Below are positions 12,000-24,059 of a stretch of 64,000 nucleotides of DNA, piece by piece. Every line of letters begins with the position of its first letter. The stretch's first letter is position 1. The DNA is taken from positions 549,401 through 613,400 of the forward strand of contig JXTB01000098.1 in assembly GCA_002914805.1 (NCBI GenBank), written 5' to 3'. Below the pieces are notes generated by a model, which was not told the origin of the DNA, did not search any database, and saw nothing but the letters and a program-made list of their open reading frames with translations. The DNA comes from Parasponia andersonii (lineage: Eukaryota; Streptophyta; Magnoliopsida; Rosales; Cannabaceae). A program made the translations under genes and the position numbers.

Positions 12000-13430
12000 A
12001 TCATTCTTCTTAGGAGCCTACAACAATCTTTGTACGATACACGTAATAAGTTGTCCCTCGTCTCCTTCTGCAAATTTAGCACCTTCATATTCATCCACTC
12101 CTTCCTCATATTGATTACTATCATCCTCTTCGACGAAATTCACAGGTTGTCTTTGAGGACATTCATTAGAATGATATCCGCGCTAGTTACATCTAAAGCA
12201 CTTCCCAATATTTGGTCGCGTATAAGGATAATTGTTGTTATAATTTTGTTGCTGATTATAAGTACGAGTGTTTCCATAAGTGAAATCCTTCTTCTTACCC
12301 TTATTTTGACTTAAGTTTTGACTCGTTGAAGGATTCTTTTTAGTATATGCATAGTTGTCTATTGTGAACTTCTTGGAATATTGACTTTGGTCCTGATTAT
12401 GCCTTCTGAAATTATTTAAAGTGTGAACAATGGGTCTGTTTAATTGGCTTTCAATTTTATATGCGAAATTCACAGCTTCCATTAAACTCCAAACATTCTG
12501 TAGTATAATACGATCTTAGATATCCAATTTTAGGCCACTAATATATCGAGCAATTTGATGATTTTCTGTTTCAAACAAGTTATTTTGAGCACTCAAGCAA
12601 TAAATTCTTCTGTGTATTCATTAAGAGTTTGGCTACCTTGTTGATAATTTTGATATTGTTGATACAATAATTGTTCAAAATCAGGTGGAAGAAATCTCTC
12701 ACGTAATAATCGCTTTATCTTTGTCTAAGTACGAATTGGTAATTTACATTGTCGTCGCTAATTAAGTTGGAATTGTTCCTAGCAAGTAGAAGCTCCTCCC
12801 TTCAACTTATATGCTCCAAGCTTTACTCGGCGTTCTTCAGGGTCTCAAGATAATCGAAAAAATTCTTCATATTTTGTACCCAATCAAGAAAATCATCTAT
12901 ATTCATGCGCCCATCAAACACCGATAAATCCATCTTCGTCTTTAAAGCGCGTTGATTTCTTCTAACTAGTTCATGCCCAATATCTTGATTAATAGGTCCA
13001 AAATCTACTTCTTCATCAGATGAATCAAAATCAATTCTATGGATGTTTTCTTGATGAATGATTTGGGGCTGCCCAACAGGAAGAAAATGTTTGCTGTGTC
13101 AAAAACCACCGCCAACACGTCGTGACAAGTCACCGCTATCATGTTGTTCTTGGTTGATCATCAAGTTGATTCACATGTGGATTAACAGCAACTTTTGCCG
13201 CTGTGTTTTGCAATTGGACACCAGGTAGTTCTGGTTATCTCACCAAGGGGTCTCCATCAACACCAATAGCCATAACAGTCAAAGTCTACTGAATGGCTCT
13301 TAGTATCTCCTCAACTCCGTCAAGTCGTCACTCTACATTACGAACCGAGGCTTACAATTCTTGAGTCTGCCAATCGTTGCCAACAGGAACTCTACCATCT
13401 CCACCATCGTTGGCCATCAACACAGGTCAA
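12000..13430 (-). pseudogene. gag remnant of the gypsy element
   Basis: Minus-strand translation gives a broken gag. A charged stretch at about 12480-12190 (NNFRRHNQDQSQYSKKF, then a Tyr/Asn/Gln-rich segment) leads into a CCHC zinc knuckle, CFRCN-stop-RGYHSNEC. The stop (TAG, plus 12183-12185) lies inside the knuckle itself. Downstream comes an acidic linker (EEDDSNQYEEG) that is usual between gag and protease in this group. The N-terminal capsid part (13400-12500) is readable only in fragments across several frames. Confidence 0.75.
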
Positions 13431-13432
13431 AA

Positions 13433-13449
13433 CCTTGAATCTGAAACCA
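13433..13449 (-). other. Primer-binding site of the gypsy element
   Basis: On the minus strand, three bases after the 5' LTR, the sequence is TGGTTTCAGATTCAAGG. It matches the initiator-Met tRNA primer site used by most plant LTR elements at 13 of 17 positions by my count. The mismatches are probably decay. Confidence 0.6.
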
Positions 13450-13452
13450 CTT

Positions 13453-13686
13453 TGGTGCAACGGATCATAAAAGTTTGAGAATATATAATATAAACTACAT
13501 AATAGAAGTCTGAAAAACTAATAGATAGAGACAACTATTTAAATAGTTTACACGATTGATTTCTAATTGGAAACAATAAAAAGAAAATTCTAGAATTTAC
13601 CTAATAATTAATTGGGCAACTAAATAAACTATGTAATAACAGTAAGGAAACTATAATTAAGAAAAGTCTTAATCGGTACTACATCA
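13453..13686 (-). repeat. 5' LTR of the gypsy element
   Basis: This 234-base copy begins TGGTGCAACGGATCAT and ends GGTACTACATCA on the plus strand. It differs from the 3' LTR by scattered substitutions and a short indel near 13515. It lies directly next to the primer-binding site and gag side, as expected for the 5' LTR of a minus-strand element. Confidence 0.85.
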
Positions 13687-13739
13687 TTTTTTCCCAATTT
13701 CTCAAATCAAGGTAATCATTGGATAATGATTCAATGGCT

Positions 13740-13745
<6 letters not shown>
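13687..13745. mobile_element. Right part of the split MITE-like element
   Basis: After the gypsy 5' LTR the sequence TAATCATTGGATAATGATTCAATGGCTAAAA leads into (TA)n. It resembles the segment ATTGGATCACTATTAGATAGTAATCTAATGGCTAAAA of the copy at 38819-39062 (read in reverse complement). I infer that this is the continuation of the element beginning at 8457. Confidence 0.4.

Positions 13746-13773
<28 letters not shown>
13745..13773. repeat. (TA)n microsatellite
   Basis: An uninterrupted alternating TA run is followed by GATA units. It lies at the outer end of the split MITE-like element. Confidence 0.95.
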
Positions 13774-13775
<2 letters not shown>

Positions 13776-16700
13776 TAGATAAGTAAAAAAATACATATTG
13801 GATTATGGCCATGTATGTATACAAATACATATTTATACTTATAGTGTTTGGTTTTTCTTATTTAGTAGTCACTTTAGTATTTATCTTTTTTCAAGTCTCT
13901 TCTTTATATTTTTCATTTCAAGCATCTTTCTTTCAACTATGTTTGTTAGGAGAGATGGAATGTACGAAGAAAGAAAAGGTGCATCGTCTGGAAAAAGGAG
14001 ATGAGAGGAGAGCACTATTACTTGAGTGTGTTTAATATCAAAGGAAGGAGAGAAGACCAAAATCATCTCCTTTATTTGGTACGAGGAAAATATAGAATAA
14101 AGACGAATTCTTTAGTTGTAGGATAACTACTCTATTATTGATTGTGAAATTCCCTCTTAAAATTTCTCTAACATGAACGGATTAAAAGCTAGTTGAACAA
14201 GGATTTGAAATCCATTACTTAATATATTCTCTCCTAAAATCTTTCCTTGCAAATAATCATTATACCTCAAATCTATTCATTATTCTCCTGATCATTGTCA
14301 TTTATTCCATTTTTCCTTTCTATTAAACATATTTTTGGTTGGATCATTAGGCCATCCTTATTTCGGCTTCAATCACAGTTATGAATTTTGGGCCCATATT
14401 TTATTAATCTAAATTGTAGAAGAAATTAGCCTTCATATGCTATTTTAAACCCTTGGAGAAGTTACTTTTGTTATCTCGTGATCCTATAGTTAAATAACCT
14501 TAAAGAAAATCTTTTATTCAATGACCTTTTAAACCTCAAAGACTTTTCTTTTAAAAAAACTTTTATTATGCCAATAATGCCCTTTCTCCAAAAATCCTCA
14601 AATCATCCCAAATGTTTTTAATGAATTAAGATTTTTGAAGTTTTGGTAAGTTAAAATATTGTCCACAAGTTGGATTTTTCATACTTAATTTTTTTTAAGC
14701 ACATTATTGTTGATTAGAAGCTCGAATTTTAATTATTCAAGTTGAAAACACCAATGGCCTAGTCGATTAGTATCAAGCAAAGTATATAATGAATTAATAA
14801 ATAAGGCCATTATAGTGTAAATTTGTAACATAACATACTATTATTCAATCCACTAGTTATATGAATATATGAAAGTATGGCAAATAGGGCCATTGTAGTG
14901 ATCAACACTATTTTTTCTTAATTAGCGTGGATTTTTCCCTTTGCCTTTCTTTTATAGTAACTCTTTAGTGATCTTTCAAATTACAATTTTAACATTCTAT
15001 TGAGATACTCTCTGGACAGAGAGTCATTTTTGGACATTTAGAAAGATGTTCTATTCTATACTCTCTAACTACGTCTTTAGTATCTTTAGTACGATATTAC
15101 AAAAGAAAATTGAATTAGTGTATAATTAGATTCTTCGATCATAGTAACTAAATTTTTAAAATTCTAATTGAAGTTTAATTGATTTATTTTATATTTGTTA
15201 TACTCATCGATCGTTTAACTGTTAGATTTTGAAATATCCTTCGTATAGCTTATTATCGATGAGTATTTCCTATCACAAAGCTTATGTTCTTCAAGCCTAC
15301 AATGTTTTGTAATATGGACTAAAGTCAAACTGATTTTGTAACGTGACCAAAGCTCCAAAACCAACATTTTTACCAGACTTTTCAATGAACATTCAATTGG
15401 GACTTTTTAAGTCAAAACAGAAAACTCTTTTATTAATGAGCCCTGTCAAACAATAAGAGAGGAAAAATACAACCCGGACAAAAAACTAAATTCTTATAGT
15501 TATAGGTGTTAGTCCTTCACACTTTTTTTTTTTTTTTTTCAATTGAATGACAACTGTTTACATTAATAGTACTTATCTTAGTTTTTTTTTTTGAAGTTCA
15601 TTTATCTTGGTTATTAAAATTTTGGGACCCGATTTTCAGCAAGAAGCTATAATTTATTTGTCCTGCAGAAAAGTTTCTTTAAGAGATATAAGCTTTTCAA
15701 GTTTTCTTTTTTTTTTTTTTTAAAAAAAAGGTAAATAAATTTATTTCTCTTGCCTAAAAAAATTGCTCTTTTATTTCTTAACTATTGATTTGTGGCTCTG
15801 GCATAGGGATATGGGATTTGCGTTACATTCAAAAGTAGCCGTTGTGAATTTCAAATTTCCTAAACAAAGTGAGGCCTGATTTGGTATTATCAGCAGGAAA
15901 AAGTAGTTTAAACTGGTTGAGATATTAAAATAAAAGGAAAAAAAAAAAAAAAAACAAAAACAAAGGCAGAGAGAAGATTCAAAATCCACATTCTCTCTCT
16001 CTTTCTTTCTTTTCTTTTTTTGTTTTTGTTTTTTTTTGGAGTACCAAAATCCATAATCTACATTCCAAAAATTATGCAAATGGTAATCTTTTTGGACCCC
16101 AAATATTAGTATGTTAAATGTTAAATAAAATAATGTAGTAAGACAACATAAAACCTCAAATTTTTGCCAAGTCATCTCAAATCTAAATATAATTTGTCTA
16201 CCAGATTTCTTCTGTGAACATATATTAAAATGAGATGTCCAATTTTCCATTTATTCTCTAAGTCAACAAGTTGCTCAAATCATAATTTGAAAAGCCCATC
16301 AAAGGGCTTCTTCGTTTAAATCCAAAACAGTAATGGGCCTTCCAAAGTGCTTCTGAAAAACAATTTATGGGATCAAAAAATAAATAAAAATTATAATAAA
16401 ACTATCGAAGTTAAGGTTCAAATAATTCTCTAATTGATTGGCACTCTCCATGACACCAAACTCCCCATTGGGGTATATACCAGGTGGCAAAATATGTTTT
16501 TTCCAACATCAGTTAGTTGGTTGAAAATGACTTTGAACTTGTATAGTTGTATAAGCAAGGTTTTCTTATTTATTAAGGGAAAGTCTTCCAGGAAATGGAT
16601 TTCACTTTAGAATCCCTTTTTGCTCAAAGGAATCTAAAGTTGTAGGTGAGTCCTCTAATGGATCCTCTAATGGATCTTAAAAGGGACATGTTATCTCTGT

Positions 16701-17220
16701 AAAGTGTCTGTAATGAGGGGGTGGCGGCCGTTCATGGTGTTGGGTTCTTTTTTAAGTTAATTTTTTCAATATTTATATCATTGTTTATTTATTTGCTTTT
16801 CATTTTTGGGATATATAAAGACTTGGGGAAAGGGAATGAATGCATAGATATTGTAGTGGACTGTCAGCCACTCATCCGGACAACTTTTTGAGGAGGAAGG
16901 GAAAAAAAGATGACGCTTTCAAAGCAATTTGAACTTGGAATCTCACAATTTGCAACATCTACAACTTGGGTTTTGCTACACACCATGGATTAATGGACCC
17001 AGAACTCATTCATTCATTAACAAGCCACTCCAAGAGAGGAGTAAACAAACAAATAGAATACAAAAGGGACTTACATTAGAAAAAGGCCTGTTTCTTTGGG
17101 CTTTTGAGAAACTTGGCCATACTCTTATAGTCCCCCCTCACCCCCCCCACCAAACTTACATGGAGAATCTTTCAGTAAAAAAAGAGTCAAAACTTCCCAC
17201 TACAGAAAAGGTCACATGTT
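13774..17220. other. Intergenic stretch without recognisable genes
   Basis: It contains many poly-A and poly-T tracts (for example 15523-15540, 15710-15728 and 15940-15955). Open frames such as 13798-14035, 15771-16250 and 16929-17225 are low-complexity and match no family I know. The 3' end and terminator of the neprosin gene must lie at the right edge. I see no unambiguous polyadenylation signal directly after its stop. Confidence 0.55.
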
Positions 17221-17351
17221 CCTAAGCCCAACCTAAGGGCAAAAAAAAAGGAAAAGGTATACAAATGAGGGAGAAAGAGAGGAGCATTGTACTAGATTGA
17301 ATGATACATAGGGAAACGAAGAAGATAGAAGGGTGAAATTGGTATTTTACT

Positions 17352-20300
17352 TCAAGCACAGTTTGGGTTTCTACCAGGACCTCCATAGTAAAAGAAATGA
17401 CCCCAATCCCCATTACTGCCAGTTTGGACATCATAGCAGTTGGACTTTTCAGTGAAGGTACCGATATTTTTGGGTGCCTTGAGATTGTTTGAGTCATCTA
17501 CAACTTGAATATTCCTGAAATAACTTGATTTGCCAAAACCCTCCTCAGGGAAATGACCACTGCCCATTTGAGTTGAGGTGTGCTGACCATCAGGCTCTGA
17601 GTTCACAACCTCACCTCCCCACTCAATCATGGATGCACTATCAGCCAAGTACGAGAACAGAAATGAAGGCCAGTAACCCAGAACGTAGTCATTACCAAAC
17701 TGCATCCACCAATGCCCTTCTTTTGGATCCTACAAAATAAAAAAGTTCATAAATTATTATATGGTTGGCAAAAATAGATAATAAATATCATATCCCAAAT
17801 GGCCAGTATTTTTTTTCAGTAAGTAAAAGGGGTGACAACATAATATTTGTTCATTTAAATAATCTGACTTGAGAAGGAAAAAGACTAAATCTGGACACCT
17901 CTCTTAAAAGATGCACCCCTATGTGCCTTAGATTATGCAAAGAAATGTACATATTATAGAGCCATGATGTTCTACTTATGAATGATAAGCATTGAACTAT
18001 GCAAAAATCTCCACAAGCAACTGTATCAGCTATACAGTGAGTGTCCAAAATAAGTGATCCAAAAATAGTTCCAAACGATTCTCAGCATGTGAATCACAGT
18101 GATGTTTCTAAATCATCCTACATCTGATATGAGAATACCCAGCCCTTCATGCAGATATTTGCCAGATATGTCTTTCTTCTTTTCCTTTTTCCTTTTTTTT
18201 TTTTTTTTTTTAAAAAAACCAATGAGAAGAGACTCGAGAGAGAGAGACAATTTTACTTGATTCCCACATGCCTTTCTTAGCGGTATCAACTTTATGGACT
18301 CCCACAATTTTTTATTTGCGTTCATCACTCCACTCCAATTATAATTAACATAGCCTTTGGCATTTACCTTCCAGACAAGGATACTGATATCATATTGTGA
18401 ATTTCTATAGGCAGACACAGGAGATATGCTTGCACCCATTGCTATTTCACTATTTATTTGAATAAATCCTGAGCACAAGAGATTGTAGCAACCAGTGGCT
18501 TGATATGCATCGCTCTGTAAAACAAGAGGAGAAATGTGTGAGCTAAACTCATCAAGAGACTAGACACAATGGACAAAAGAAACAAAACAAATAGCTAAAT
18601 AAAAGGAAGTAAACAATAATATAAGAGCCCAAAAGGCTCAACAATAAAGGCTTAACAAGGAGTTAAAGAAGCTTACAGTCCAGTAAGTGAAAAGTCTTGT
18701 GTTGTTATCACCATATAGATCTGGGCTGACCTGTTATCATCAATAATAAAATAATAAATAAAGGCTTCACAAAATCAATTACTCGTTTCCAATCTCTAAT
18801 CAATTAATATTTGTTTACTTGAGGCTTAGATTTGTTGTAATAGTACCTGCCAACCAGCTTCTATGCTGTTTAGGTCTTCACCAAAAGACCCCCCAAGAAT
18901 CCAGAGCTGAGATAAGCTAAACTCATTTGGCTGTTGTATTTTGGGTTCCCAAACATTTATGGTAGCTTTTGCTCCAAAGTACTTGTCTCCTTCTACATAA
19001 GCTATTGCATGCTGATAAACATAGAAATACATCATCATGACACAGAGAGAAAGAAAACAAATAAGGGAACCAAAGAGAGGGACAAAATTAAATATAATAT
19101 CATGTTTCCCCTTTGATTTTGAACAATTATTACCTGATGACCACTCTCATTGACAAGATCAGGGTCTGCGGACCTGGGTTTGGGGATGGATCTGTGCTTC
19201 TTTCTTCCATACCTTTTGACTGAACTTGCTCTCAAAACATCATCTTTCTTAGTTCTCCTAACTGGTATGGTATCTTCAGGGCATCTACCATTCACATGCC
19301 ACAACTGGGTTATTGGGTTTGACCTTTCTTTGGGTTTTTCAGATACCTTACTCTCATCAAAGAGCCCTTCTGGGTGGTAACTTGGCCTCGTCTGAAAAAT
19401 CAAGCAGACCCCAGAAAAAATTATAAGAGCCAGAAAAATAAATACACAAAAAGGCAGAATATTAGAGATAAGTGGTTGAGAAGAATGAACCTGAATCTTG
19501 TGGTCTTTAAGATAAGGATGATCAAAAGCAGGCTGTTGAGAGATATCAACACAGTCTATTATGTCCCCATCTGGGCTCTGCTTACCATGAAAATTAAAGC
19601 AAATAAGTAACTTGTGAGATCTTATAATCAATAAGAGTTCAAAACTTCATAGTTAGTGATCACAGCCATTAAATCACATTTGCAGAAATGGGTTGTAAAA
19701 GTACTTGTAGTGTGACACTGAAGAAACATAAATTTAATAGGATTTCAAGGGAAAAAATGATTGACCAAAGAACTAGCTGCATTAAATTACAGCCATGGAA
19801 CTCAGAAAATTTATGTAGAGAGTTAAAAAGAGTTGTGATTTCTCATTAAAGCTTCAAAATTTTTAACTCCCTCAAATCTCTGTACAGCTTCAGTAACTCC
19901 CCAAAAGGAGTTATTGAATAAAGATAGAAATAGAAAATCATGAAGCCATTGTTGTAATGGTGTAAAATAGAAATGAGTGAAGCATAGAAGACCCATTTGA
20001 ACATGGCCCATTTCGGCAACTTCGAAAAATTTTCCAAATTTAAGAAATCCATCTTTGAACATTCAAATGTATCGAAGATTTACACAAAAGAAGAACAAAA
20101 TCTTTGCTTAACCAAGTATCTTCTTTCAACCCCATTCCCCACCACTTTCCCAGAAACCAAACACGAAAAAAGTAACAGAGCATCACGAGAAAGTAAAATG
20201 AGAAAGAAGGAAAAAGTTAGGAGAGAGATAGAGGGGATGAGAGGGGACCTTAATGCTTTTCACGGAGGGCTTGTTCAACCGGTTGAGGTGCTTCTGAACC

Positions 20301-20431
20301 TCAAGCTTCTGCCGAGAAGGACTCAACCGAGCAGCACAAGTAAGAGAAATAAAACTCCACAAACAGAGAACAGCCATTAAAGCTCTCACTTTTCTCATTT
20401 TGCTACTAAAATCTCCATCGATATCACCCAT
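17352..20431 (-). CDS. Neprosin-domain (DUF239) secreted glutamic peptidase family protein
   Basis: A seven-exon gene encoding 423 residues. Exons: 20431-20249, 19577-19491, 19391-19134, 19011-18847, 18730-18677, 18514-18368 and 17729-17352 (TGA at 17354-17352). Every intron is GT-AG and in phase 0. Order: signal peptide (hydrophobic core ALMAVLCLWSFISLTC, about 18-33), activation-peptide region with DIIDCVDISQQPAFDHPYLK (66-85), then the neprosin domain (LWHVNGRCPEDTIPVRR; AGWQ; TGCYNLLC; YWPSFLF; MGSGHFPEEGFGK; YYGGPGRNPNC). Neprosin is a pitcher-plant prolyl endopeptidase with a glutamate dyad. The equivalent residues here appear to be E227 (IEAGWQ) and E338 (WGGE), spaced 111 apart, so activity is plausible. 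Sequons occur at N171 and N240. The start at 20431 puts eleven residues before M12 (20398). Starting at M12 would give a more classical signal peptide. Plants carry many paralogues, so I give no symbol. Its substrate is unknown. Confidence 0.93.
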
Positions 20432-20848
20432 CTTGTAAAACCCACCAAAGAAAAAAGACTCTCAAAGCCAAAATAGAAAGAAAAGAAAGCAGAAAGCTCA
20501 GCTCTCAGCTTACTCTGCTATACACTCCACTCCAACTACAATACGACTCAGAGCCAAGTTCAGGTCAGATAGGTAAACAAAATAAAGCTCAAACCACATT
20601 CACCATAACCATCCGCACAAACCCTCTCTCTCTCTCTCTCACACACACTCTCTATATCTCTCTCTTTCTCTCTCTATATTCACTTCCCTCTAAAGGGCTC
20701 AAAAATATGAACTTGGTAGGAAGGTAAACTTGGTAGGAAAGTGGGTATGGGCTCTGGTTCCACAAAAATCCAATAAAACTGCCTCAATGCCCACACACCC
20801 ACTTTACTACTTTCTCATTCTAAAAAACTTGTCAATTTCTTTGACACT

Positions 20849-20886
<38 letters not shown>

Positions 20887-20960
20887 CACATTAAATCCTG
20901 TCCTTTTTTTTTCTCTCTCTCTCTCTACCTTCTCTCACTCTTTCTTGTCATTTTCTTTTC
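20432..20960 (-). promoter_or_regulatory. CT/GA-rich leader and promoter region of the neprosin gene
   Basis: The region directly upstream of the gene holds CT-repeat blocks on the plus strand (20627-20640, 20650-20690, 20852-20881 and 20914-20935). On the coding strand these are GA repeats, common in plant core promoters and leaders. I see no clear TATA box, so the transcription start is not assigned. Confidence 0.4.
20852..20881. repeat. (CT)n microsatellite
   Basis: A perfect CT run of about 30 bases lies upstream of the neprosin gene. Confidence 0.95.
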
Positions 20961-21020
20961 TCCCCATTTAGGTTAAAATAAATAAAAAAATTAGACAAGC
21001 TAATTAAAGGAAGAACACCC

Positions 21021-21173
21021 ACCTCCTCTCCCTCCCTCTCTCCCCTCTTTTCTCTCTCTCTCTCTACTTTGGTTTTGGGATTTCGCACGAGGGGTAAAAA
21101 ACCTCCTCTCTCCCTCTCTCTCCTCTTTTCTCTCTCTACTTTGGTCTTGGGATTTCGCACGAGGGGTAAAAAA
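21021..21173. repeat. Tandem duplication of about 80 bases
   Basis: Two adjacent units (21021-21100 and 21101-21173) share a CT-rich first half and the same second half, ACTTTGG then T/C, then TTGGGATTTCGCACGAGGGG. The CT part differs in length by slippage. It lies about 0.6 kb upstream of the neprosin gene. Confidence 0.85.
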
Positions 21174-21682
21174 GGGAAAAGAGAGTAGAAAGACGCGAAC
21201 AGTGGGGGGAAAAAAATGTAGGCTGGGGTCCCACTCTACATGCATGCATAGACTTTCCCGTCCATACACCTTTGTTTGTCGTTTTACGAAAGATGTCGTT
21301 TCGTGTTTTTCCGATTTTGTCCCTCCGAATTGAAATGGGATCTTCGCCATTTTACCATTTTGCCCACATTGTTCTATTAAAAATGTGTTGATTTCAAAGG
21401 AGTTTTCATTTCATTTCCATCCTGCCCGTTGGAGGTATTTATTTCAGTGTCCGGAGTTGCTCAACCGTCAAATTTACAATTTCTCTAAAAAAAAATTAAT
21501 TTTTTTAAGATGATAAACAAAATATATGTAAATATAACGATTTAAAAGTATTTAATAACTACTTAGTGTACTTTTATACTCTAACGTCCAATTATACACA
21601 TCATGCTACTGCTTATTTGTATCCGCATTAAAACATTTTAGTTTGACTCGATAAAAACGTGTTTAAATTATCAGTTATTTAG

Positions 21683-21850
21683 GCCAACTGGAGTTAGTTT
21701 AGTTGGTACAATACTTGAAGAATGTGTGTGCGAGTTTAGAGAGATCAGGTTCAAATTTTGGTAAAATATGTGTGTTATTTTTTTTTAAATTTGTAATAAT
21801 CGGTGATAATTAGTTAAACTCTATTTTTAAAAAAAAAAAATTATTAGTGA
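21683..21850 (+). mobile_element. Possible tRNA-derived SINE
   Basis: A box A-like TAGTTTAGTTGG (21695-21706) and a box B-like AGGTTCAAATT (21748-21758) are spaced about as in a tRNA-derived RNA polymerase III promoter. A T-rich, then A-rich tail follows at 21776-21840. The arms do not fold as a functional tRNA by inspection. No clear target duplication is seen. Confidence 0.35.
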
Positions 21851-21859
21851 TTTAGTACT

Positions 21860-22640
21860 ACGAATAAAGTTCCACTTAAGTTTTTAATTATTTAGACTAC
21901 AACGTGTAAGTATTAACATTAATTGCGCTATTAGTATATTTCACACTCAAATCACTTCAAAAACGGTATTAATATTACATGTCCTAATTTTCTTTTGACT
22001 TTTTAGACAATTGATGTGTTAAGTGTAATTGAAGTCTTCAATTATGTAAGATGAAAGAGGAGAGATGATATTCATTTTTTTAACACACTGGGGTATTTTG
22101 GTCCAAAAATTATATTTTTCATACGTAACACTAAAATGACCCTTTTTTCTCCTTTAGATTTGGGGTATCGTGGAGGCTAATTAAAAGTAGCAATTCATTT
22201 TGTCACATTGAAGTAAAGAAAATGAGTTACAGGTTAGGCGTGTATAATTATTTACTTTCCAAAAAAGGGTTTTGCGTAAATATTCTCTATGATTATGTTA
22301 TGGTAATTATTGCCGTCCAAAATGAGTATCTATACATAAGTAGCATAAAAGGGTTCGTAAGTTATAATGAAACTCTGTATTTTTAGGGGGGGAAGCAAGT
22401 GAAATCTGTATTTGGGTGGCCATAAAAGGTGGGCATAGGTACATATCATTGGGCAGTTGATGCCATGGTCTTGGTTTTTTTAATTGAAATCATGGTCTTG
22501 GACTCTTGATTGATTTGAATAAGTGGGGATTCTTTCTCCTTTATTCCTCAAAAATAATTTGCATATTTTAACACTTATAATTGAAACGTAAATATAACAT
22601 ATAGTGGAATCCAATGAAGAAAAATATATTCATACTACTC

Positions 22641-22681
<41 letters not shown>

Positions 22682-24050
22682 TTTTAAGTGGTAGACATTT
22701 AAATCCACTGATTAGAGAATCACTGACACCGTGGAGTCTCATCCACGATCATGTTTTTATATTATTATCAGACAAAGATTCTTATGTTCCATCTCTCTAT
22801 TCTACATTATCTTAATTATTTTTTTTGGGTTACAAATTGAGCATATAATTATGTTATGTATATATAAGTGGAAACTCATGGGTCATATATTAAACAATGA
22901 AAAGAATACATACATAGACATATTCAAAACGATGGTCAAATGCACCTTTTTAATCTGCTAAGGCTGAGCAAGTGAAAATGGCACAACTTTCCAAAAAGAC
23001 TTCAGAAATGTTTATGACTATACACGTTTATGGATGACATGTAACAATATCGTTCTAGCGATCTCAATATGTGTTACTTGGCTAAAAATTATTTACTACC
23101 CAACATGACAATTGGGATTGGGCAGTCCATTCCTCCTTGTACTTTAATTTCAGATGCAATATTATATTGTTGTTTTTAAATGACTATAGGATAGATGTTG
23201 GTGTGCCTACATAATTTCTAACTAAACGTTTTTTTTGTCAATTTTATATTTCTCGTAAATGGATTACCTATATATATATACTTCCACTAAGAGGTTGGTG
23301 GTTCTCAGATCACTATAAACATACCGTTCTTCTATATATAATAATACTAATAATTATTGAAGAACTATTTTTTTCTTTGAAAGATATTAAAGGAACTATT
23401 TCAAGGAATCGATCGAGAATATTGTATGGCTTCTTTTTGCACACTAAGAGATGTAACATCATAATATTAACAGAATATTGCATGAGTTGTAAAATCCCAC
23501 TTTATATGTTAAACGCCATTCCATTCACTGGCCTCTTCATTGAATATTGCTATTTGTGGAAAAAAAAAATTAAAAAGAAAAGAATAAGAAGATATTCATA
23601 TTCTCAAAATCATTTAAATAAAAATTGGTGCAAAATGTACAAAAAACTTGTGCAAAACTTTGAATAAAAAATCACTCCTTTAATTTTTACTTCAAAAAAA
23701 AAAACACCCCTTTAATTTTAATACTAACAAATCAACAATGTGCATAATCACACGAATCCATTGTCTCTCTCCCTCTCCCTCCCTCCCTTTTTTTTTTGCA
23801 ATTTTATTCCACAAAAAGTTCAAGAATTCTCATTCAAGAAAACTAGAATAAATTATAACCTTCTAGTTTGATACCTACATTGGCCCACAATATACGACAT
23901 TAAATCAGTTAAAAATAGAGATAAAAATAAACAACAAAGAGGAATATATTGTATTCAACATTTTCAATTGCGTAAAAAATAAAAAAGAAAGAAGCCAGGC
24001 ACAAGGGTAAATTAGTCATTTGAAGCATAAATTGAGTGGCAAACAGAAAT
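21860..24050. other. AT-rich intergenic stretch
   Basis: There is no coding signal. It contains a (TA)n run at 22643-22678 and a CCCT/CT tract at 23765-23790. The open frames at 22731-22961 and 23377-23667 are hydrophobic or lysine-rich by composition only. Confidence 0.55.
22643..22678. repeat. (TA)n microsatellite
   Basis: An alternating AT run of about 36 bases. The flanks do not obviously match the MITE ends seen elsewhere. Confidence 0.95.
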
Positions 24051-24059
24051 TCTCCTTCC

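Larger units (their letters stand above)
8565..13686 (-). mobile_element. Decayed Ty3/gypsy LTR retrotransposon
   Basis: The element is about 5.1 kb on the minus strand. Two direct repeats (8565-8806 and 13453-13686) of about 240 bases flank gag-PR-RT-RNaseH-integrase remnants. That gene order marks Ty3/gypsy rather than Copia. On the minus strand the LTRs start TGATGGAGTACCG or the equivalent and end TGCACCA. They are roughly 90% identical plus an indel, so the insertion is old. The coding part is broken by many stops and frameshifts, so the element cannot be autonomous. The five-base flanks (cgttt on the left, ttttt on the right) do not give a clean target duplication. I see no chromodomain and no envelope-like frame. 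Confidence 0.9.

Noticed and set aside
11859..12314. 151-codon plus-strand frame within the gypsy element
   Set aside because: Antisense of the gag/protease region, whose minus-strand motifs (zinc knuckle, DSGS) are clear.
15771..16250. 159-codon minus-strand frame
   Set aside because: Low-complexity, lysine- and phenylalanine-rich translation over poly-A/T tracts, with no domain, start context or splice support.
19150..19610. Plus-strand frames over the neprosin exons
   Set aside because: Antisense shadows of exons 2 and 3.
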